A stretch of DNA of 64,000 bases from JANXZS01 sp963797255. GTDB lineage: Bacteria; Acidobacteriota; Terriglobia; Terriglobales; Acidobacteriaceae. Of this stretch, positions 1-9,556 are shown piece after piece. The position numbers and the translations under genes were made by a program. Location of the stretch: NCBI GenBank assembly GCA_963797255.1, contig CAWCOV010000015.1, positions 310,001 to 374,000 on the forward strand, in the 5' to 3' direction. The notes under the pieces were generated by a model that saw only the letters and a program-made list of their open reading frames with translations, ran no database searches and was not told the origin of the DNA. How positions within the stretch are numbered: the first letter of the stretch is position 1; the number at the start of each line of letters is the position of its first letter.

Positions 1-1769
1 CCTCCCGGATACCTGAGCATGATCGCATTCAATCCCGCATTAGTTCGACACGAACTCTTCACCGGCTTCACTGTGACACTCGACGATGCTCTCACTCAAG
101 GCAGAATTTGGTTGATCGCCGACGTGAGTCTCTGGCCACCCGGTATGCAGGTGCTGTCTGTAATGGATGATCAGGGCATCTTCTGGACCCCCGACACACG
201 CGTACCGTCTGCAGGCGGATTGACTGCGATTCGCTACAGCGCCCCGGGTGCTGGCGTCGGTGTGCGGGTTGTCACCGTACGCTGGATTGCTGGCTTCACC
301 ACCGGCTATCTTGGCCTTGGTGGCATCACGGCTTCGGCGCAAGCAGCCGCTAATGCTCGCAATAAGGCAAACGCCGCGGCCGCCGCAGCCGCGGCAGCGC
401 TGCTGCGGCGCCTCCTCCTGCGCCAGCTGACCCTCCTAGTGCACTCGTAAGAAGCGTTCTTCAGCCGGGAAGGCTCTATAGGTTGGACGTCGCGATGACT
501 TGGACGGGAACGCTCTACGAGCGAGGCGACAGCGGCAAGACGCCCATCGCAACAGTGGCGACTCCGCAGACCACTTATGCGCCAAAAGATCCGGCAGCAA
601 ATAAGGACACCGCGCGTTCCTTCTATTTCCGCACAACGCCGGTACCCGTAGCGCCCCCTTCAGGACCAAAGTATGGGTCGGTCGAGTTGGTCTCCTACCT
701 GTACCGTAAGCGGGATCTGTTTGATCCAAAAATGCTGCAGCGTTACCTGGCCGGATACGAACCGGGACAAAGCGAATTGGACAGATTTTGTGATGATCCA
801 TTAAGCGTCCATTTCACCGTTGCTCACGCGGCGGTGCTGGCCGACCGCTATGGATTCAAACTGCAGCTTGGTCTGCGCCGCACAGATGCTGTAGGTGCGG
901 ACGGCGAAAAGAAAGTTCTCGACGGAGTTTTCACTCACTTGCTCGCACCTGAATTTGCTCGCGGGAGCGACGTACGTCGAATCGATCTAGCTACCAGCGC
1001 TCCTTGTGCCGTTCCCACGCCGGGCTCGACAATGCGGGCTCCCGCAGTATTGGCCCCGCAGGCTTGGTACGAAGTTTATGCGCAGGCCACATCGAAGGAC
1101 CCCGCAGTGAGCGATGGCAGCCTGCCCGGCGTCAGCTTCCGGACTTCCCGCTGGCACAATCCGCTGGAAATGATGGCAGCCCTGCAATTTCCCGCTGAAG
1201 GATTAGGAATAGCCAATGGCGATCTTGAAATTTCGTCGGACACACCACTTGCAACCAGCGCAATAGAAGGCGAAGACGCTGCTTTCGATGCGTTTCTCGC
1301 ACAATGTGGGCTAGAGGGATGGCCAGTCGCGACAGCGCCGCGTGTCAGCCGCATGTGGAAGCAAGATGCGGCCGCCGCCACTCCGACCTGGCTCTTTGTA
1401 GGGGTGATGATTGAGTCACCGGAAGCCATCCACCGCGCCGGACGCTTCGAGATCGGCGACCTCACGCTGACTATGGGCCTGGTTCCGCCGAATATCCATT
1501 TCGACGTCCGTCGGCGGGATCGGTCTGGAACGCGCATCGTTCTGGCCACGTCCACACCGTTCCAGCCAATCAGATGGCGCGTTCCTAACCCGCCCAGACC
1601 CTTCCCCTTTCCACAGCCTCATCCGCAGCCCCTCAAATTCCACTTTCCGACTCTTACTTTGCATGCCGTAGATCGCGGACCTTCGGGAACGCCCGCGCCG
1701 GGAGCGGCGATTTCGGGCAGCATTTCGTTGCCACTGGCGCCCGATTTCGCGGTCGAGGAGGCCTCCTGA
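1..1769 (+). pseudogene. Large Ig-like protein of unknown function, 5' end off-window, apparent frameshift
   Basis: I do not recognise the family. An open frame runs in from the window edge and reads normally to about residue 115 after the Met at 19. It then enters a run of alanines and degenerates into Leu/Arg-rich sequence, stopping at 450. From about 405 a second frame continues the protein with sensible sequence (AAAPPPAPADPPSALV, then LYRLDVAMTWTG) to a stop at 1769. A single lost base within the GCC/GCG/GCT run around 395-410 explains both halves. The second half resembles a beta-sandwich (LYRLDV and SFYFRT strands), has a stretch ending FKLQLGLRRTD near 880, and a Pro-rich tail near 1590. 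No signal peptide or membrane segment is visible. Its stop overlaps the next start (TGATG), implying translational coupling. It could be a true frameshift, a sequencing error in a GC-rich homopolymer-like tract, or slippage. Confidence 0.6.
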
Positions 1770-4700
1770 TGCCAATCGCAACCAGTTTTCTTGCTCCTCC
1801 GGACCTGCTCTCTCTTTTGGCAATTGCCGCCGCGCCCGACCCCGACCTGCCCAAGGGCACCCATCTTCGCATCGTGCCATCGCCGATACTGGGCCTTCCA
1901 ATTGCGCCGTTCTGCGTGTGGCGAATGAATTCGTCGCTGTTCCAGCCCACAGTGTTTTGGCACGATGCCAACGGCAGTGTGACCGGTAGGCCAGATTTGG
2001 ATGCCGCTCGCGGCGAACTCTTTGCGTGGGTAGCGCCACCCGCAATTGATCAGGGGCGTCTGATCGGACATGAGCCGATCCCCGTAAATCCCGATGGCTT
2101 CAGCGTTGCTCTGCTCGGCAATATAGGAAATCGTTTGATGGTTGCGAGAAGCCAACCGCGATTCCAGGTAGCCTCTCCGCTCCCGAATCGTCTGCGCATC
2201 CGTGGCCGGGGTCCAATCGAGACTCTCCGTAGCTTCATCGTGACTCCGGATCAGATGATTGAAACCATCATCGGCCATGCGGTACCGGACGCTATCCTGT
2301 CTCTCCCCGTGGACCGACAGCCGTGGTATGCCGGTGGTCTCGGACGCGAACCATCGCTGAAAAGAGTGGGTGACGGGGCGCCTCTGCGATATGGTCCGCC
2401 GGACCGCCCAGAAGGCCCGTTAGATCCTCTTGATGAGGCAGCGGAACGTAGCCGCTTCGATGCGCTATCCGATTCCGTGGATCAACAGCTGGATGCGATT
2501 CTCAGAGATCCTGCCACAATTCCCAGCGCGATTCCGATACGACACGAATTCGCCGCAGACCTGGCAATCAAGCGCCCGTGGCAGGCAGCAACCTTTTCTG
2601 GCGTGAATGCGCTTCTGCTCGAAGCGATGGACACGGCTATCGCTCGCTACTTGGGATTGATGACGAGATTGGACAGCCTCCCTGCGGATCCAAATCAGCC
2701 TGATGCCTGGATCGCGGCCGGTGTCTTCCTTATCGATCTAACGAAAAAACTGCCGAATGGGACGCTGCTCAGCGATCTTCTCGGTGGGCCCGATCAAATC
2801 GAAATACGAATCCTCAATCGCATGATCGCTTTGTTCCCTGAAATTTCGCGAATCCTGCCGCCCGCGAATACGCATTTTCAGCTTAGGGTCCTGGTGGCTC
2901 CGGCCTTGGCGCCTCCTCCTCCCGACCCACTTGAAGCGCCACTGGTGCGGCTGGGAACTGCGAGGTGGAAACGGGAAGAGCACGGCGTCAGCGAGCGCTT
3001 CAGGCAGGAATTCCTGATTGACGAGCCACCGCTGGCCGGACTTGCTGCATTGGCTCGTCAGGAACAAGGTGTCTGGCAATCTCGCCACGCTGTGCTCACT
3101 CTTGCAGCGGGTTCAGATCCTGCTACTCGGACGGCGCCTCTGCTTCCGGGGCAAAAAAGCCAGACAGTAGGAGCGCCCACAGGGCTCATCGTGGATGCCG
3201 ATATCCCTGCTGACGGGACGCCGTGGACCTATCGCATCTGGCTGGCGGATCTCTTCGGGCGCTTTGGTTTGCCGGCAGAGTTCCCCGTGCCTCAGCCTGC
3301 AAGACAAGGCCCTCCTCGCCCTGTGATTCAAACACTGGTTCATCCCGCACCACGTGGCGCCGGCGATGGGCCAGTGCAGTTCGGAACCTTGGAAATTCGT
3401 ATTCCGGTCCCACTTGCGGAAAACCTGACCGCCGGAGCGCTGCCACTTGCCAGCCTCGAGGTCAGTGTGGACGTGTCAATGCAAACTCCAACTGTCGTCG
3501 AAGATTCGGTTGCAACCCTGGTCTTTGATCTCCCCGCGCTCCTTCCAATGGAGACACGTCGATTGGCAATCAAAGCTCGTTTCTTTGATACTGCGGGCAC
3601 GGCGTCAGAGATAGAAGTAGCCGCAATCAACATTACCGATCCTCGCCCATCAAGGATTATCCCGACTGGACCTGCACTGGTATGGACCAGTCGTCCCGGG
3701 CCTTCAGCAGATGTCGAGTTGAAGCTGTCATGGCAGGGAATCCCCGGTCACCGCTATCGCGCATATCTTGCCGATGCTCCCGGAATCGGTGTTCCCACTT
3801 CGGACGGAGCCGGACCTCGCTCGCGGGGACAAATCGGCGTGGACGGAGCAGCGCTCGCGCGCGGCGGCGGCTTGGATCGTCGAGATCGCTTCCGCCTGCT
3901 GACGGATCCACCCTTGCTGGCTGCTGCGGATGGAAGCGTCGTTATGGACGAGTTTCTTCCACGCACACTCTCGACGGTGCAATTCGTCCGCATCATTTCA
4001 ACCAGCGATAATGGCGTCGAAGCACCCTTCGCGCAATCCGGCTTGATACCGATCGCGGTACCCGCAGATCGTCGACAACCGCCGCCACGTTTGGAAGTTG
4101 CAGTCGACCCGGACACCGGCGCCGCGACCATATCGATCATCGCGGTGGGCATCAATCTTGTTGACCTGCAGGTGCAGGAGCCAGGGCTCTTCGCCGATCC
4201 TCCTGATGCCGACGCGCGCGCTCCGGAGTTTCGATTGCGCCGTGCTGCAAGCGCCGTGGGAGACCCCATCTACGCACGCGAAGTTGGCCGCGGATTTCTA
4301 AAGGCAACAGCGCTAGACGGCGCTACGACCATGTCCGCGACATTTGTGGATGGAACTACGAAAGGTCTGGAGTTCTTTGTCGCCTATGCCTACTGGGCAG
4401 AAATACGCATGCCGGCAGAGAGGCGAATTCCCGCTGGGGTGATCGCAATTCCCGAACCCGATGGAGCGCATGGCGTCAGCCCGGCGCAAGAGGTCGACGC
4501 GGTCGCGGCATTCAGCTCGCCCTCAGCCCCGGCACAAGCTATCCGAGTTCCGCCCGTCCCAGCAGTACTCGCAGTTGAGCAGATTACTGCGACGACGGCT
4601 GCAGGCGTCAATCCAAACACCTACTTCATAAACCTTTCTGTGAGTGGCGCACCAACTACTGTTGCGAATGCGATAGGGACATATCGCATTAGACTTTGGC

Positions 4701-4891
4701 GGCAGGAAGGGAACGATGCGATTGTCTCAGCAGAAGCAGACGGCCTCCAATTGGACGCTGGAGGTCTCACCTGGAGCAGTGAGCCGCTGCCATTCGTCGG
4801 CGCAATTCCAGCGGTCACGTTGCATCTTTTGCTGGTCGATCCGTTGGATCGAAGTGGACCGGTAACTACGATCCTGGCCACTCCGTCATGA
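1769..4891 (+). CDS. 1040-residue protein of unknown function with fibronectin/Ig-like repeats
   Basis: Family not recognised. The start codon shares its A with the stop of the upstream gene (TGATG), so both are probably one operon. There is no signal peptide and no transmembrane helix. Residues 1-400 are an unassigned, mainly polar region. From about residue 440 onward the sequence looks like consecutive beta-sandwich modules. Recurring turn-like phrases are WTYRIWLADLFGRFG (about residue 490), RYRAYLADAPG (about 665) and LLLVDPLDRSG near the C-terminus, each resembling the last strands of fibronectin type III-like folds. Inference: a large structural or binding protein, perhaps part of a surface or phage-tail-like assembly that continues upstream of the window. 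Nothing in the window proves this. A strong hairpin follows directly. Confidence 0.75.
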   Translation: MPIATSFLAPPDLLSLLAIAAAPDPDLPKGTHLRIVPSPILGLPIAPFCVWRMNSSLFQPTVFWHDANGSVTGRPDLDAARGELFAWVAPPAIDQGRLIGHEPIPVNPDGFSVALLGNIGNRLMVARSQPRFQVASPLPNRLRIRGRGPIETLRSFIVTPDQMIETIIGHAVPDAILSLPVDRQPWYAGGLGREPSLKRVGDGAPLRYGPPDRPEGPLDPLDEAAERSRFDALSDSVDQQLDAILRDPATIPSAIPIRHEFAADLAIKRPWQAATFSGVNALLLEAMDTAIARYLGLMTRLDSLPADPNQPDAWIAAGVFLIDLTKKLPNGTLLSDLLGGPDQIEIRILNRMIALFPEISRILPPANTHFQLRVLVAPALAPPPPDPLEAPLVRLGTARWKREEHGVSERFRQEFLIDEPPLAGLAALARQEQGVWQSRHAVLTLAAGSDPATRTAPLLPGQKSQTVGAPTGLIVDADIPADGTPWTYRIWLADLFGRFGLPAEFPVPQPARQGPPRPVIQTLVHPAPRGAGDGPVQFGTLEIRIPVPLAENLTAGALPLASLEVSVDVSMQTPTVVEDSVATLVFDLPALLPMETRRLAIKARFFDTAGTASEIEVAAINITDPRPSRIIPTGPALVWTSRPGPSADVELKLSWQGIPGHRYRAYLADAPGIGVPTSDGAGPRSRGQIGVDGAALARGGGLDRRDRFRLLTDPPLLAAADGSVVMDEFLPRTLSTVQFVRIISTSDNGVEAPFAQSGLIPIAVPADRRQPPPRLEVAVDPDTGAATISIIAVGINLVDLQVQEPGLFADPPDADARAPEFRLRRAASAVGDPIYAREVGRGFLKATALDGATTMSATFVDGTTKGLEFFVAYAYWAEIRMPAERRIPAGVIAIPEPDGAHGVSPAQEVDAVAAFSSPSAPAQAIRVPPVPAVLAVEQITATTAAGVNPNTYFINLSVSGAPTTVANAIGTYRIRLWRQEGNDAIVSAEADGLQLDAGGLTWSSEPLPFVGAIPAVTLHLLLVDPLDRSGPVTTILATPS

Positions 4892-4902
4892 TGCTCGAAG
4901 AA

Positions 4903-4945
4903 GATGTTGGGAAGGCCAGCTTGATACTCTAGCCTTCCCAACATC
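4903..4945. terminator. Bidirectional terminator hairpin between convergent genes
   Basis: A perfect 14-bp inverted repeat, GATGTTGGGAAGGC (4903-4916) and its complement (4932-4945), surrounds a 15-nt loop. It sits exactly between the stop of the 1040-residue gene on the plus strand and the stop of the DUF2950 gene on the minus strand. Both flanks are only moderately T-rich, so it may serve both directions as a stem terminator without a long U tract. Confidence 0.7.
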
Positions 4946-4958
4946 CGATCTGTTCTTG

Positions 4959-5963
4959 CTACTGCTGTCCTGCTAGGTTTGATACCCAGGCACCGGCAGG
5001 CCACTGGTCGTCCGTTGCCTGCCACGTCTTGTCTGGGTTGTAGATTTCCATCGTCTTGAAAACGTCGAGGGACTTCTCTCCAAGGTCTTTCTGGTAAACA
5101 ATACCGTCATAGCTGACGATGAATGACTTCACGCCGGTCACGCGATATTCTGCGGGCACAGCCACCAAAGCAAAGCCGCCTATCATCACGCCCTCAATTA
5201 CGTAATTGATCTTGCCAATTGGTGCCGCTGGTCCCTGACCCGTCAAAATTTTGAAGTAGTAGCCATGGTACGGCTCAAGTTTGCTGGAATAGCCTTCAGC
5301 GATAGCCTTGGCGACTGCCTCACCAATAGGACCGCCCGGAGAACCGTCCGCGTTCACCCAGAAGAGGCCATCCTGTTTTCCGGGAGTGCTGATAATTTTC
5401 TGGGCGTACTGGTTGATACCAGAATTATCGTGAATCTCCGAAGCGTATTCCTTCTGCGCTTCGACGTAGCCGCGACATACCTGTATAGCGTCCAACTCAT
5501 TGGCGCCGATGCGACGGTAAAGAATCTCGCGGCGTCCCGTCTTGCTATCGAAGATCCACTTCCCATTGCTCTTGATCAGAGGGACCGGGACTGGCCAGTT
5601 CTCGTTCCCGGCAACAATTGTCGCTCGATTGGGGTTCTTTGGATCGATGCTGACTGAACTCTTTTCCTTGGCCAATTTGGCAAAGGCCTTCCCATTGTTT
5701 TCGTCCCGAACTTGATCCTTGCTTTCGATAAAGTCCTCACCCTCGGGACCAAAGATCTTCAACAGTGTCGGCACGTTGTAGTCAGTTGTGGCTTCTATCA
5801 AGGCTTGTAAAGCTAACTGCGGTGTGGCGAAGGTCTGCTGTGCGGACGCTGCAGGAGCAGCTGCCTGAGCCGAGGACTGGCAAACCGCAGCCGTTGAAAA
5901 GGCACAGAGGGATGCTGCAAGCAGAATCGTGGCAAGGAAGAAATTTTTCGTTTGGCGACTCAT
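4959..5963 (-). CDS. DUF2950 family exported protein
   Basis: A 334-residue protein of the DUF2950 family. Residues 1-29 form a signal peptide (basic start, hydrophobic core FFLATILLAASLCAF), so it is exported. The mature part has the family's typical phrases: a TPQLALQALIEA segment near the start, RIGANELDAIQVC in the middle, and a C-terminal WQATDDQWPAG. The start at 5963 is chosen over an in-frame ATG at 5981 because GAGAGAGGA lies about 7 nt before it. The next gene upstream on the same strand encodes a DUF3300 protein ending at 5988, giving an operon with a very short gap. DUF2950 and DUF3300 genes are often neighbours in Gram-negative genomes. The biochemical role is unknown. Confidence 0.88.
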   Translation of the reverse strand: MSRQTKNFFLATILLAASLCAFSTAAVCQSSAQAAAPAASAQQTFATPQLALQALIEATTDYNVPTLLKIFGPEGEDFIESKDQVRDENNGKAFAKLAKEKSSVSIDPKNPNRATIVAGNENWPVPVPLIKSNGKWIFDSKTGRREILYRRIGANELDAIQVCRGYVEAQKEYASEIHDNSGINQYAQKIISTPGKQDGLFWVNADGSPGGPIGEAVAKAIAEGYSSKLEPYHGYYFKILTGQGPAAPIGKINYVIEGVMIGGFALVAVPAEYRVTGVKSFIVSYDGIVYQKDLGEKSLDVFKTMEIYNPDKTWQATDDQWPAGAWVSNLAGQQ

Positions 5964-5987
5964 CAGTTTTTCCTCTCTCATATCGAG

Positions 5988-7313
5988 TTACCTCCGCCTT
6001 CCACCACCGCCGCCACGGGATCCGCCCATACTGGACGACCCTCGCGAGCTGCTGGCTCTTGCTCCACTTCCACTCATCCCGCTGTTTGCGCCCCCGAATG
6101 CGCTGGTATTTCGCGAACTTGGTGTGTTTGGAACGCTTCGATTGCCTACCCGATCACCACCACCACCACCGCCACCACGATCCATCGTGCCCGCTTGTGG
6201 TCCACCACGGTCGCCGGCACCTCCTCCTTGTTGGCGATTGCCGCCCCGATCCATGTTGCCCGCCTGCGCCCCTCCGCGATCTGAACCCCCCTGGCGCGCC
6301 TGATTGTCACGAGCACTTGCCTGACGGTTCGACATGGAGTCTCCGCGAGCAGTTCCACCGTACTTGTTCGCCGTCGCACGATCCGAGTAGGGGGCTCCAC
6401 CACGATGTTGTGGGTTGTGTTGCCAGTTGTTGTTTCCATTCCCGCGGTTGCCGTTGTTGATATTGTTCCGATTGCCGCCGTTAATCTGGTTGCGGTTGCT
6501 GTTATTAACGAAGGTATTATTTCTGTTGATCGTAATGTCGTTGTGGCCACCCCATCCGCAGCCATATCCCCAGCCTCCGCCCCATGCTGCTCCCATGGCA
6601 ATGCCGATGCCGAAGGAGATCGCCATTCCTGCCGCATAGTAACCGACTGGTGGGTAAACAATAGGCGGATAAGGATAAATTGGAGCTCCATAGACAACTG
6701 TCGGGTTGTAGCTGGGAACATAGACAACTTGGGGGTTGGCTTGCTCGACCACAATCACCGTCTTGTTCTCAACGACTTTTGTTTCCACTTTTTGCTGCTC
6801 GGTCGATTTGAGATTCCCGCTGCCCTTGGCTTTGGCGCGCATGCGCTGCACAGCGTCCATGACGTCGCTTTGCTGCGCCAGGAACGCGTTGCCCAAGTCC
6901 GTGGTCCATTTAATGTTGTCTCCCAACTGCTTCAGGACATCAGGCAACGCTGCCATTGCCTGAATGCTGGGATCCCAGTCTTGCTTCTTTACCGCGTCGG
7001 CCAAAGCCTGATCTTTGAGGGTCTTGTTTTGCGCCATCCACTGCTGCAGTTGAATGACTTCGAGTGGGTACGTGGAGGCGACGAGCGTCTGACTCAAAAG
7101 CGGGTCGGGATAGAGCGCAATCGGAGCCACTAGAGAATCGAGCTGGTCCGCAGGAAGTTTCACGGGTGGGGCTTCTGCTGCGGGTGCAGGTGTAGTTGCA
7201 GATTGTTGCGCCATTGCGGTCGCATCGCCGCTGGCCAAGAGAATCGTACAGACCACTGCCAGAACTTTTCGCAAGACTTTGAATTGAAATCTTGTCCACG
7301 AATCCAAGGGCAT
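5988..7313 (-). CDS. DUF3300 family exported protein with Asn/Gly/Arg-rich low-complexity tail
   Basis: A 441-residue protein of the DUF3300 family. A signal peptide occupies about residues 1-36. The conserved core begins with LDSLVAPIALYPDPLLSQ (59-76), followed by WMAQNKTLKDQAL and the strand motif VVYVPSYNPTVVYG (196-209). A Gly/Ala-rich hydrophobic segment (222-257) follows. From about 260 to the end the sequence is low complexity: first Asn/Arg-rich, then Gly/Arg/Gln/Ser-rich with an imperfectly repeated DRGG-QAG--MDRGG unit. The start at 7313 is preferred to an ATG at 7340 because GGAGGA lies 7 nt upstream. It is the first gene of a two-gene unit with DUF2950. The function is unknown; the disordered tail suggests a binding or surface role. 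Confidence 0.87.
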   Translation of the reverse strand: MPLDSWTRFQFKVLRKVLAVVCTILLASGDATAMAQQSATTPAPAAEAPPVKLPADQLDSLVAPIALYPDPLLSQTLVASTYPLEVIQLQQWMAQNKTLKDQALADAVKKQDWDPSIQAMAALPDVLKQLGDNIKWTTDLGNAFLAQQSDVMDAVQRMRAKAKGSGNLKSTEQQKVETKVVENKTVIVVEQANPQVVYVPSYNPTVVYGAPIYPYPPIVYPPVGYYAAGMAISFGIGIAMGAAWGGGWGYGCGWGGHNDITINRNNTFVNNSNRNQINGGNRNNINNGNRGNGNNNWQHNPQHRGGAPYSDRATANKYGGTARGDSMSNRQASARDNQARQGGSDRGGAQAGNMDRGGNRQQGGGAGDRGGPQAGTMDRGGGGGGGDRVGNRSVPNTPSSRNTSAFGGANSGMSGSGARASSSRGSSSMGGSRGGGGGRRR

Positions 7314-7745
7314 AGCGATATCCTCCAAATCTAAAACCATCCGTCCAGCTTTGCGAAACCGGGATCAGCCCATTTCAAGTCGCATCGTCGGCGCGCAACA
7401 ACTAAAGATTTCCCTAGCTGCATGATTTTACATGGCTGGTGCTACGAAGTGTTTCTGAGGTCTTCTTGCAGCGAGGGTTTCGCCGAAAAGCCAAGACGAA
7501 TGCCTGCATGTACAAAGATTTTTTGGGCTCTACGTGCAATTGGAATGGCAGACGAATTGAAATTGCTCCTCACTATGGGCTGGATAGCTCTCGCAAATGT
7601 ACCCAGCCGGAGCCGAGGATCTCTGCAGAAGAATCGAAGCTAATTCCAAAGTCCGAACGCTAAAACATCTGCTCAGCCAATCTCAGTTTGTGACTAGTCT
7701 AAGCATCGAATCCCAACCGAGGACAGATCTACTGTATGGAGAGGT
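7314..7745. other. Intergenic stretch, no gene recognised
   Basis: This 432-nt gap lies between two minus-strand genes, the stop of the GH13 gene at 7746 and the DUF3300 start at 7313. The short open frames here have no recognisable protein sequence and no good ribosome-binding site. Apart from the Shine-Dalgarno sequence of DUF3300 (7321-7326) I see no convincing hairpin, repeat or RNA gene. It presumably contains the promoter of the DUF3300-DUF2950 pair. Confidence 0.5.
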
Positions 7746-9290
7746 TCAAGTAGAAACCGCCAGTGAATTCATTGTGCTTTCCTGTTGAGCTGTGGCCGCT
7801 GGCTGCAAGTTTACGCTCTCCCGACAATCGAACAAATAGTAATCCCATGGTCCCAGATCCACGTATAGCCCTGCCCCCAGGAGTTCATCCCCGGAACGCT
7901 CGTAGATGATGCTCGACAGCACGTCTGTCAGAGTCAAAGTCTTGCCTTTGAACTCATCCCAATTGATAGAGACGAGCGCTTGAGCGGAGCTATCACTGAG
8001 ATTCACAACGATCAACTTGTGTTCTTCATCCTTACGCCAACGCCAGGCCACTATGTTTTGACACGTCTGATTATCAGGCCATCCGGACCGCTCGCAGAGA
8101 CTCCACTGGCCTTCTTGAAAAAGCGAGTGATCGATTGCAGCCAGAAGCTTACGATAGAACTCCTGCATTTCAATGTCGGCAATCTCGTCAGGACGCCTTC
8201 CCAGGAAAACTGGAAGCCTTACTTTGCGACCCTCAAATTGGCCTTCGTAAAAAAGTCTAGCGCCTGTCAGTGTGGAAGTCACCACAGCCGCCGCGCGTTC
8301 ACGGGCTGAAGAGAAAACAGATGCTGCCCGAGGCTCATCATGGTTCTCGATAAACCGAAGGAGCCCATCCTGGTATGCCGTTTCGGCGCAGAGATGAAGA
8401 CGAACACTCTCTGGAGTATCGTGTTCCAGACGGTCGTAGAGTCGTTTGTCGTAGCAAAAATCGAATCCCTGTTGTTGCAACTCCCACTCAAGATCCCAGT
8501 AAGTCTCCGCAATGAAAAGAAAGTCGGGGTGAAATTCCTTAGCGGTGGAGATCGCGGCTGTCCAGTACTCTTTCTCGGGTTTTGATCCGGCTCGAATTCC
8601 CCATGTTCGCTCGAATACGGGTGTCGTTACCAACATTGCCATATCGCAGCGAACGCCGTCACATTGACTGGCAATATCCGAGAGAGTCTGAGTCACATCC
8701 ATTCGCAACCCGGCATTGAAGGCATTCAGTTGTAAAACATCTGGCCATGCGGGGAAGTAGGGGTCCTTGCCGCGGGCATATACGGTGTCCGCGATCTGGA
8801 TGAAGGAGACGGGGTCGTCTCTGAGATCCTGCTCTGTTCCGCGAATGAAGTATTCCGGATGTTTGCGTACCCAGGGATGGTCAGGAGCTACGTGATTTGG
8901 GACAAAGTCCAGAATCAAGCGCATTCCTCGCTTTGCGAGTTCCTTTCGAGCTACCGCAAGGCCCCTCGGCCCACCAAGATGCTGGTCCACTGCATAGCGC
9001 TTTATGCAATAAGGGGATCCCACATTGTCTTCTGGTTGAAAGTCGGGAAGGACACGCCGGAACTCTTCAAGTAGTCCATCGTTCTTATTCGCAATGCCGA
9101 TGCCTGCGGGACTCCGTTCCCAAACGCCCATCAACCAGACCGCGTCAAATCCGTAGGCGGCTATCGCATCCCATTCGGTCGCAGGAACTGAACTCAAAGT
9201 GAAGTGTTTGCCGGCCTTGCGCCCGAGCTCAGCAAGCCATACCCATGTATTAATTTCATACAAATTTGGAAATCGAACCCAGGCGGACAT
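7746..9290 (-). CDS. GH13-family alpha-amylase-like glycoside hydrolase
   Basis: A 514-residue TIM-barrel enzyme of the alpha-amylase (GH13) family with no signal peptide, so probably cytoplasmic. The four classical regions are visible: DFVPNH (128-133), GVRCD with the nucleophile Asp216, the acid/base Glu262 in AETYW, and the transition-state Asp318 in IENHDEP. The C-terminal 120 residues look like the usual beta-sandwich domain (WRWRKDEEHKLIVVNLSD). The exact substrate cannot be read from sequence; alpha-glucan or maltosyl/trehalose-type chemistry is the family norm. The start at 9290 is chosen because GAGAGGAGAG lies a few bases upstream; an in-frame ATG at 9308 lacks a comparable site. 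It is divergent from the PPK2 gene. Confidence 0.88.
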   Translation of the reverse strand: MSAWVRFPNLYEINTWVWLAELGRKAGKHFTLSSVPATEWDAIAAYGFDAVWLMGVWERSPAGIGIANKNDGLLEEFRRVLPDFQPEDNVGSPYCIKRYAVDQHLGGPRGLAVARKELAKRGMRLILDFVPNHVAPDHPWVRKHPEYFIRGTEQDLRDDPVSFIQIADTVYARGKDPYFPAWPDVLQLNAFNAGLRMDVTQTLSDIASQCDGVRCDMAMLVTTPVFERTWGIRAGSKPEKEYWTAAISTAKEFHPDFLFIAETYWDLEWELQQQGFDFCYDKRLYDRLEHDTPESVRLHLCAETAYQDGLLRFIENHDEPRAASVFSSARERAAAVVTSTLTGARLFYEGQFEGRKVRLPVFLGRRPDEIADIEMQEFYRKLLAAIDHSLFQEGQWSLCERSGWPDNQTCQNIVAWRWRKDEEHKLIVVNLSDSSAQALVSINWDEFKGKTLTLTDVLSSIIYERSGDELLGAGLYVDLGPWDYYLFDCRESVNLQPAATAQQESTMNSLAVST

Positions 9291-9556
9291 AGCGTACTCT
9301 CCTCTCACGATCTATGGATCATCCGACAGTTAGAAAGTCGGAGATATTGGCCATTTTTCGTCACCGGCCTTGTCATTCATCGGACATTTCAAGGGATTCC
9401 CTAGTTGTGCGGTCTTCCACTTTAAACCTAGTATTGCCTTCCGACGAAGATTTGACCCATCAAAGAAGGTGCCGCCAACAAGAATGAATTGCGGGCCCTT
9501 GTCCTTCATGTGTCGGTCAGATACTCTCATCGCGCCGTGGTAAAGGAGAATTTCTG

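Noticed and set aside
1416..2278. Long minus-strand open frames overlapping the giant-protein genes
   Set aside because: They are antisense to well-formed coding sequence, have Arg/Ser-rich random composition and no ribosome site.
7422..7788. Short plus-strand open frames between DUF3300 and GH13
   Set aside because: Overlap each other, lack a ribosome site and protein-like composition.
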